DNA from: Beaufortia kweichowensis
Taxonomy: Eukaryota > Chordata > Actinopteri > Cypriniformes > Gastromyzontidae
DNA length: 64,000 bases
Reading direction: 5' to 3'
Assembly: GCA_019155185.1 (NCBI GenBank)
Contig: CM032800.1
Span: 11,090,001 to 11,154,000 of the forward strand
Made by a program: the position numbers and the translations under genes. Under the pieces are notes generated by a model. That model saw only the letters and a program-made list of their open reading frames with translations, did not search any database and was not told where the DNA came from. Below are positions 57,428 through 64,000 of the stretch, piece by piece. Within the stretch, counting starts at the first letter, position 1. Each line of letters opens with the position of its first letter.

Positions 57428-57795
57428 AGATACATATAGATGCCTCATTAGCAGCCGTTTCTAATGGGCCGCTATGTGTACATCGTCCGCCATATTGGTA
57501 CAGTCAGTGAACACTCAAAATGCTACTTGCTGTTGTGTAAACCCAAACATTATATTTGCTAAACTAACACAATACAACAAGACAAAGGTGTTAGGATACA
57601 CAACATTAGTTTAAAAGTTTAAAACTTGTAATTGTGAGTTCATACATATTAAAGCATAAATCAACACATCTCTGTGAAAGTTTTGGTTTTTACTGTGTGA
57701 TGACAGCAACGGTATTGTGGACCCTTTCAAAGTGGCGGACACCTAAATTCATCTGGACTGGTTGAATGTGGCATCTATGTGTAGATATATATATA
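57428..57795. mobile_element. MITE with ACATAGATGCC-type inverted ends
   Basis: The left end ATACATATAGATGCCTCATT and the right end AATGTGGCATCTATGTGTAG are imperfect inverted repeats. Inside, CCGCTATGTGTACATCGTCC and CCGCCATATTGG appear near the left, and AAGTGGCGGACACC near the right, again as near complements. The interior phrase GCTGTTGTGTAAACCCAAAC is one I have seen repeated in cyprinid DNA. It is non-coding. Confidence 0.55.
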
Positions 57796-60700
57796 TATCT
57801 ATAGGGGAAAGGCCCTTTACAACATGGTAAATTCTAGATCACTGCTTAATAAAATACTGGATTAGTATAGAATGAGATTTCTATGATGTCAACACTATTA
57901 TTGGTCAGAAAAAGATTTCTGCAGCTAGGCAGTTTATTGCAAACACAGATCAGAAATCTACAGCTATATGTAGCAATATTATGCGTTATGTAAATATGTT
58001 ATGTAAAAGACACATAGTTATATATAGACAAGAGCAAAAAGAGCTGGTAGATGACATCCGCATGCAGTACATGTTTGGTTATAGAGTCCTATTGCAACTT
58101 TGACCTTTAACCTCAGTTTCTTTCACCTCCCCCAAAAATGCTGAACTGGTCGCTGGTATCCAGTACAAGCTTCAGTAATACCATAAAATCATAGGATCAT
58201 GAAACCATATTCCAAATTTGCTGTTAACTAAGAACAAATGCCAGGTCTAAATCTGCACGGCTGCTCATGTAACACAAAACAAAATGGTATTCTTACTTAG
58301 GGCCAAGAAGAACTTCAGCCAGGCTAATCTTGAATCACAATACTCTGACAGTGTGAATGACATCACACTTGTTTACAAAGATAAGTCAGAATAATGTCAA
58401 TGCCATAAACACATAAGCAACATTTGTCCCCTCTCACTTATCATATAGTAATCTGATTCCCAGAGTAAGAGACTTAGTGGTCGTCATGTCCCTGTGACAT
58501 GTACCAACATACCCTAAATAACTCACCCTTCCCTTTAATCTACACACAAGAGCATTTCTTAAATGTCTCACCATAAAGCTATAATTGTGCTCCCAGGGCT
58601 ATTAGTTGTATATTTTTAATCAACATTTTTTCCAATGAGATCTGTGCAATGCATCGTGGGATTGGGATTTGGCCAAAAGTAGTATAATTATGCTTTCTAT
58701 CCATATTTAAGACTTCTCAAGCAATGTCACATTAACTCAGCATTGTGTTTCTCCAGCTTCTGTTTGTATTCCCTCCACCCTTGTTTCTGCATCATAACTG
58801 GTTTAGACTTGATTCAGAACAGTTACTCTGCAGGTTTTCCTACATGTTTCAACTCACTTCTTTATAAAAATGCCTCCAGTGTATTGGACTGGCAGACCTG
58901 TGCGTCCTCAACACCAACATACAAAGCATACAAACACACACAGTGGTCTTAGTGGTTGTTATAGCCGTGCACTGTTTACATTAAATATCAGAAAAGTATC
59001 AGAAAAATAAGCAAAACACTGTCTGAGACTCTCTCACAACAGAAATGGCCTCTGGTGTTTTAGTGCTAAAGAAAGCAACATCACACGAGTTACATAACTG
59101 ATCTCTTGACACCAATATGCTTTCTGGGGGGTGTTAAACTGAAATTTATTATGAGAATTTTGTTTTATTAACATTTTATCTATTATGTTTAATAAAAGCA
59201 GCTACTTCAAAACTTAAAAGCAATTCAATTTTCAAGAATTTATGTGTATTTCCTATATGGCAAAAATGTCATATTTTTAGCTAAATTTGTTCTTAAAACT
59301 ATGAAAACTGGGGTGTAATGATAAATCAATATATCACATATTACCATACAATTTAGGATATGTATCTTAAAGCTATAGCCATTATTGAATCCTTTTGGTT
59401 GACTTGCATCAACATGTTTAATATTTTAATTGTTTTGTGCTTTTACTGCATTAAAATGGGCTTTAGCTTTATAAATTCCTTTCTTTATTTTCTCTTTTTT
59501 GTTTTGAGTTTTGTTTATCAGTTACAGATCGATTCAATTTTTATTAATTTACATACTGACGGTATAATTAAACTATAAGTGTTTAACAAAATATCAAATG
59601 TTTTTTGAAAATTGGAATATATCTATAATTTTTGTTTCATTTTTTACATTCTGAAACGTGAACCCAGTTATCATTCATTAATTTTCAGATGAGTGTATCA
59701 ATAATAAAAACTATGAAATGCACTTTAAAGATATATATGATACATTTTCTGCAATGCAAACCAGTCTCAATGTCTTATGTTAAAACCATAAAAGATCCCC
59801 AAATAATAAGAATATAAGAATATGAAAGGAGCAGTAACACAAACATTAATCCTGTGACTCTCAAATATGCTCAAGCTAAAGCATAAATACAAATGTGCTT
59901 TCAACTTTATAGAGAGAAATTAGAGCGAAATCTAGAGAGAATTTTATAAGTATGACTTACTTTGCATTCAAACTATACATTTTTTTATTGTAAAATCCCT
60001 GGGACCGAACCCATGACTTTGACCCATATTATTTTGTTACCTTATTTTTAGTTCAGAAGTATACTAACAACACACTTGAATAAACATCTGTTCTGTCATA
60101 TGACCCAATCTAGCCATTCAGACGCAACCCACATGCCACATTTAGCTTTTGTCACTATGATAAAGCATACACAAAATCTTTACCCCGTTCCATCAGCATT
60201 TGTGACAGACACATGTGTTGACCAGCAGTGGAAGTGACACCTCATGCATTAAACCCATGGCAGGGAATGAAATAAATATCTCAAAGCATATGTTCTTTCC
60301 TGGCTGTCACATTTGGCTGTCTTCTTGTGCCAGTGGCAGTTTTTGCTCTGTCCCCACATGCCGGGCCTATAACTCAGATGTCCTCCAGCACCTGTTCCTT
60401 CACGTGTGCTTCCAAAAAATAATTTAGCGGTCACATGTCAGTCACTACGCTTTTGATGAATTGATCAGGGGTGTTATCTGCACATGTCACAACTCGAAAA
60501 TTCATAGCAGTGTTTATGAGGAAAATACTGGTGATACAACAACAGTACTTTTTAGTCCTCTGCTTCTAAATGTATTTTAAATATATATTATTTTAAACAA
60601 CTTGAAGGAAAAGTCTTTTGAATTTGCTTGGAAAGCAGTATTCTTCCTTGTACTGAAATATTTTGGCGGGGATATATCAAGTGGTTTGTGCCTCCTAACC

Positions 60701-61654
60701 CTATCCTATATGCGTATTAGTGATGTAACAGCCATAAATCAAGATTTACCAACTTTAAAAGGAAGAAACATAATAACAAGTAAACTATGTAATGCATCGT
60801 AAATCATTTTTTACATTCAAAACAAATGGAGTTCAGACGAATTCATGCCACAAGCATATTACAAATGTCAGATATCATGATCGGTGTATTCTTTTTTATT
60901 GCAGCATTCTCTGTGTAGATGTTTTACAACCAAAACACAAAGCATGTTTGATCCTTATAAATATTAATTTATAAATTACACTCTTAGATTTCACAAGCTG
61001 ATGTTTTTTTTTTAGGTTTACTGGAAAAACTTTATTGGAAATATCAGTGATTAGTATTTACAGTTTTTCATAGTAGTTGTATTCTTAACATTTGATGAAC
61101 CATCATTTTATAACCAGAGAAAAGCATTAAGCTCTGCTTGTCCACTGTTAAGACATGCTTTGTGTGATGTAATACATGCTGATGTCATGTTCTGTTGGTC
61201 TGTAATGCTCCAGGACAATGTGCCTCTCAGTGATTTTTGTTACTGCTGTCGTTAAAATGTTTCTTTTTTATTGCATTAGGTTGAAATCCAATCAACATGT
61301 TTGCAACAGATGACAGAAGATGCTAACAGATGGGTGAGCATCAATCAGGATTACTTTTGATTGAGATTAATCTACAGATTTCGAATCCTAAAAAGAGATT
61401 ATGTTGTGATCTTTCTTCTCTTTTTATTTGAGTCAGCTTCTCTGCCCTAAAGTTATACATAATCTTTCCAAAACAGAATGGATAATGGCTGCGTCTGTGG
61501 CCAGGAATGTTCCTCTGGGGTTTCTTACCAAACAGAAAGCTCTGTGAATGAGGTAAAGTCACTGCTGCTTAAACAGGGAGCATTTTATTCTGTACTAAAA
61601 ACAGCAACATCCATGAGTTTAAATAAGGATAAAAATACAGAACTAATGAAACCA
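57796..61654. other. Long gene-poor spacer
   Basis: Nearly 3.9 kb without a supportable gene. A GC-richer patch at about 60,180-60,430 has overlapping open frames on both strands but no family match. At 61,480-61,554 a plus-strand ATG opens 25 codons ending at a donor-like GAG/GTAAAG, with CVCGQECSSGVSYQTESS; it could be a first exon but nothing supports it further. The rest is AT-rich. Confidence 0.4.
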
Positions 61655-62095
61655 ATAAAGATGCCTCTTAATGCCATAGAAGAACCATTTTTGGCTGGAT
61701 GGTTCCATAAAGAACCCTTTACATCCACTGAACGAGGTTTCTTGTAGTGGTTAAAGGTTCTTTTTTAAAGTAAGTAGGAAAAGATTTTAATAACCTTTAA
61801 GTCGGAGCCTGTGCCTGCGTGGACAGGGGTCCAGACACATATACAGCGCAACTGTGCATGGCGACGCGAGTTCGAATCCTGGCTCTGGCGTCCTTTCCAA
61901 GCCCGCTACCCTCTCTCTCCTCCCAATTCACTTCCTGTCTCTCTACACTTTCCTGTCTGAAAAATGATAACAAGGCGGAGAAAAAAAAATCTTTGATTAA
62001 ATGATTCTTCTATAGGGGCTTTTGGTGCAAACGAGGCTCATGACATCGCTGTGAGGAACCTTTTATAGCACCTTTATTTTAACTTTAGTTGACCT
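61655..62095. repeat. MITE-like repeat (AAGAACC family) split by a SINE
   Basis: The left part has CATAGAAGAACCATTTTTGG, GGTTCCATAAAGAACCCTTT and ACATCCACTGAACGAGG. After the SINE at 61,802-61,990 the element appears to resume with GATTCTTCTATAGGGGC and ends around GAGGAACCTTTTATAGCACC, which pairs with the left part as in a foldback MITE. Confidence 0.5.
61802..61990 (+). mobile_element. tRNA-derived SINE
   Basis: Begins GTCGGAGCCTGTGCCTGCGT (a box A region, mutated relative to 56,574), has a good box B GAGTTCGAATCCT at 61,868-61,880, then a pyrimidine-rich body (CCCGCTACCCTCTCTCTCCT, ACTTCCTGTCTCTCTACACT) and an A-rich tail ending near 61,990. This is the layout of a tRNA-headed SINE common in cyprinids. 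No clear target duplication was found. Confidence 0.75.
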
Positions 62096-62939
62096 GCTTA
62101 TCTGAGTACTGTAATGTGTTATGTGAAGGTTTTATGAGAAAGACAAAGATTTTGAAAATGAATTTACCATCTTACATATTTCATCTCTTATACCCATACA
62201 AATACACAAACAAACTAGATTTGTGACAACAACTAAGATTGTGAAGACAAACATTTTTAAGTGGAATAACACACACTGCGACAGTATGAATATCAAAAAC
62301 TTAAATATAATTTTCATTCAATGTGGATATTAATTGATTTGTATATTAAGCATGTCAAATCAAAATAATGGAATGATCATAAAATCCACAATTGATAAGT
62401 AAATCCAATAGTCCCTGATGGAGAAAATTAAAATATGAGGTATTACACGGATGACAGATGAGTAAGGAACACTGTGTCCTACTTTCACTGTCAGGCTTAC
62501 AGAGCGAATCGAGTGCGAGGACGGATGCTGGACAGACACTCTGGACAGAGTTTGATCATCAGTTTTACCATCTAGACAGAACATCAGACTCAATACATCA
62601 GTCACAACAATGATGCCCATAGAAAACAAGAAACACAATGAAAAAAGAAACAAATGGGCCAGTTGATGTCAAACAGTAAGTGTTCACTTTAATGTCATTT
62701 GCATGTTATGTCATTGCTGTCCCATTTTTAGATCAGGACCTACCAGTAGAGCTACTAAGATTTAGGACAAAACAAGACATTCAATTGAATTGAATGATGC
62801 ATAGCAGCATTTCATAAAAAAACAACATGAAGTTCTTACATTGAAAAGCATTTAGCAGATGCTGTAAATCATGAAATAAGGAATCTCACTATTTACTCAT
62901 ATTATGGTCTATTTGTTTATCCTCTATCTCTTCAGTCTT
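62096..62939. other. Spacer, nothing firm
   Basis: At about 62,360-62,653 a minus-strand frame of 97 codons is open and its second half (near 62,480-62,575) is GC-richer, with DDQTLSRVSVQHPSSHS. No family is recognised and splice context is weak. Confidence 0.3.
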
Positions 62940-63450
62940 TTTGGGGCATGTTTTCATAAAGCAACCATGCACATCGCGTTGTCGCCAACGTGATCCCCAA
63001 TCTTTTGTTTCTGAAGCTCGCTACTGAAACGACATCATGACGCATCACTGAACAGCCAATAGGATGACAATGTTTGGGTTCATATCCTAAGCTTGCATGT
63101 CGTGTGTTTTTTTGGGCAACTTTGCCCAGTGATCAGAAACGAGGGAGGAGCTAAAGGTGGTGCAGAACAACATGTGCATTCTCGGCCCGTCACCGGACAT
63201 CACGTCTGCCCCGAGCATCCATGCGAATGTCTGCCGCCCAACCCAGACAGCAGTGAGCATTATAACTGCATCTGCCTTTAACATGGACAAAGATGTTGTT
63301 GATGAAACATCAAAAAGAGTTTATGTTTTAGAGTTTAGCCAGGCATGCTGGCAAACAAATATCGTGTGCCGACAGAGGAAGCGGTTGCTTGAGGCTATGA
63401 CCACTTCCTGTTCCACCGCATGCTTCTGTGGACGTGAAATCCTTTAATTA
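62940..63450. other. GC-richer block with hairpin, unassigned
   Basis: CpG-containing block unlike its surroundings. ATCGCGTTG (62,973-62,981) and CAACGTGAT (62,986-62,994) form a 9-bp stem with one mismatch around a TCGC loop. Open frames on both strands overlap at 63,087-63,447 without recognisable domains. It could be a transposon core or a first exon with promoter. Confidence 0.3.
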
Positions 63451-64000
63451 TGTTTCAGAACAGAACTCAGATTTGATAACAAAACTAATGTTCTTATTCA
63501 ACAGACTCGCAACAATGTTGATCTTGTTCAAAAAAATTCACAGCTTTATTTGTTCATAAACTCTTAAAAATGCAACAACATTCAATATAAATCACAGTAA
63601 TGTAAAAAAAACTATTGGAAAGATCAATATGTTATGTCAATGTTATGGATTGCGTTTAAAAACAGCAAACTCATGCAATTGCACAAAAACACAATGAAGG
63701 TCTAACAGAAACTGCTGGGTTATTGTTGGATCTCGTAGTGAAGACAATTAAACATGATATGAAATCTTAAAAGTCTCTTTAACATTAGTTCCTGTCTCAG
63801 TGTTACATTGCAGTATGTTTTGACATCAAAGATATTCGACAAGTGTAGTTTTAGGGTGACACACAGTCTTCAGGTCTGTGTGAAGTGTCTTCAAGAATCT
63901 AAAATAAAACTAATCTTTCACTCTGTGCGGTGGCTTTTTTTCCAATAGTTACTTGGTACATCTCAAATCTAGATGTTGTTCCCTTTAAAGGCGTTATGGC
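63451..64000 (-). other. Possible 3' UTR of a minus-strand gene beyond the window
   Basis: AT-rich and non-coding. TTTATT at 63,546-63,551 is AATAAA on the minus strand, so a gene transcribed leftward from beyond 64,000 could end here. No coding exon is visible inside the window. Confidence 0.25.

Noticed and set aside
60249..60434. Overlapping open frames in a GC-richer patch
   Set aside because: Both strands open, no family match, no splice partners; left as unassigned spacer.
61868..61880. tRNA gene suggested by a B-box-like GTTCGAATCC
   Set aside because: No cloverleaf can be drawn; the A-rich tail and pyrimidine body identify a tRNA-derived SINE.
1..64000. CRISPR arrays, bacterial operons, phage or plasmid systems
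   Set aside because: The spliced vertebrate genes and fish repeats leave no room for a prokaryotic interpretation, and no regularly spaced repeat array was seen.

Overview
The window is vertebrate nuclear DNA, most likely from a cypriniform (carp, minnow or loach-like) teleost. It is AT-rich, its genes are split by GT-AG introns, the proteins read as clear fish orthologues of known vertebrate genes, and the spacers are filled with the short DNA-transposon derivatives, L2-type LINE tails and tRNA-derived SINEs typical of cyprinid genomes. I assembled gene models by eye from splice sites and reading phase. The five complete models (ube3d, rpa2, themis2, ppp1r8 and the serpin) close in phase from ATG to stop; the TRIM model is in phase through exon 4, but its 3' end is uncertain.

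Layout. Positions 1-15,291 hold no gene I can name: a possible 3' UTR at the left edge, two GC-rich blocks, several exon-like open stretches and old repeats. Next are two head-to-head pairs: ube3d (minus, 15,292-23,945) with rpa2 (plus, 24,884-29,456), then themis2 (minus, 29,784-34,675) with ppp1r8 (plus, 35,584-38,205). rpa2 and themis2 converge with only 327 bp between stop codons, and one 9-bp AT tract there could supply a poly(A) signal to both strands. A TRIM gene (minus, 41,177-43,058) follows. It has RING, B-box and coiled-coil exons, but no B30.2 exon is visible. Positions 44,100-50,520 are a transposon graveyard: a CpG-rich inverted repeat, a hAT fragment with a BED zinc finger, a decayed Harbinger element with both of its genes, a broken zinc-finger fragment, a MITE with a target duplication, and another MITE split by an L2 LINE. 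A clade B serpin (plus, 51,904-54,439) follows, with an enlarged CD loop and a predicted P1 arginine. Positions 54,560-64,000 contain only repeats and unassigned sequence.

Biology. The genes are not an operon-like system. ube3d is a ubiquitin ligase, rpa2 a single-strand DNA binding subunit, themis2 a leukocyte signalling adaptor, ppp1r8 a nuclear PP1 regulator, the TRIM a likely E3 ligase and the serpin a likely intracellular protease inhibitor. The order rpa2-themis2-ppp1r8 matches the human 1p35 neighbourhood, whereas human UBE3D lies on 6q14, so ube3d next to rpa2 is a fish-lineage arrangement. I found no convincing new multi-gene system. The most distinctive items are the serpin's loop and reactive centre, the B30.2-less TRIM, the compact gene pairing and the nested transposons.
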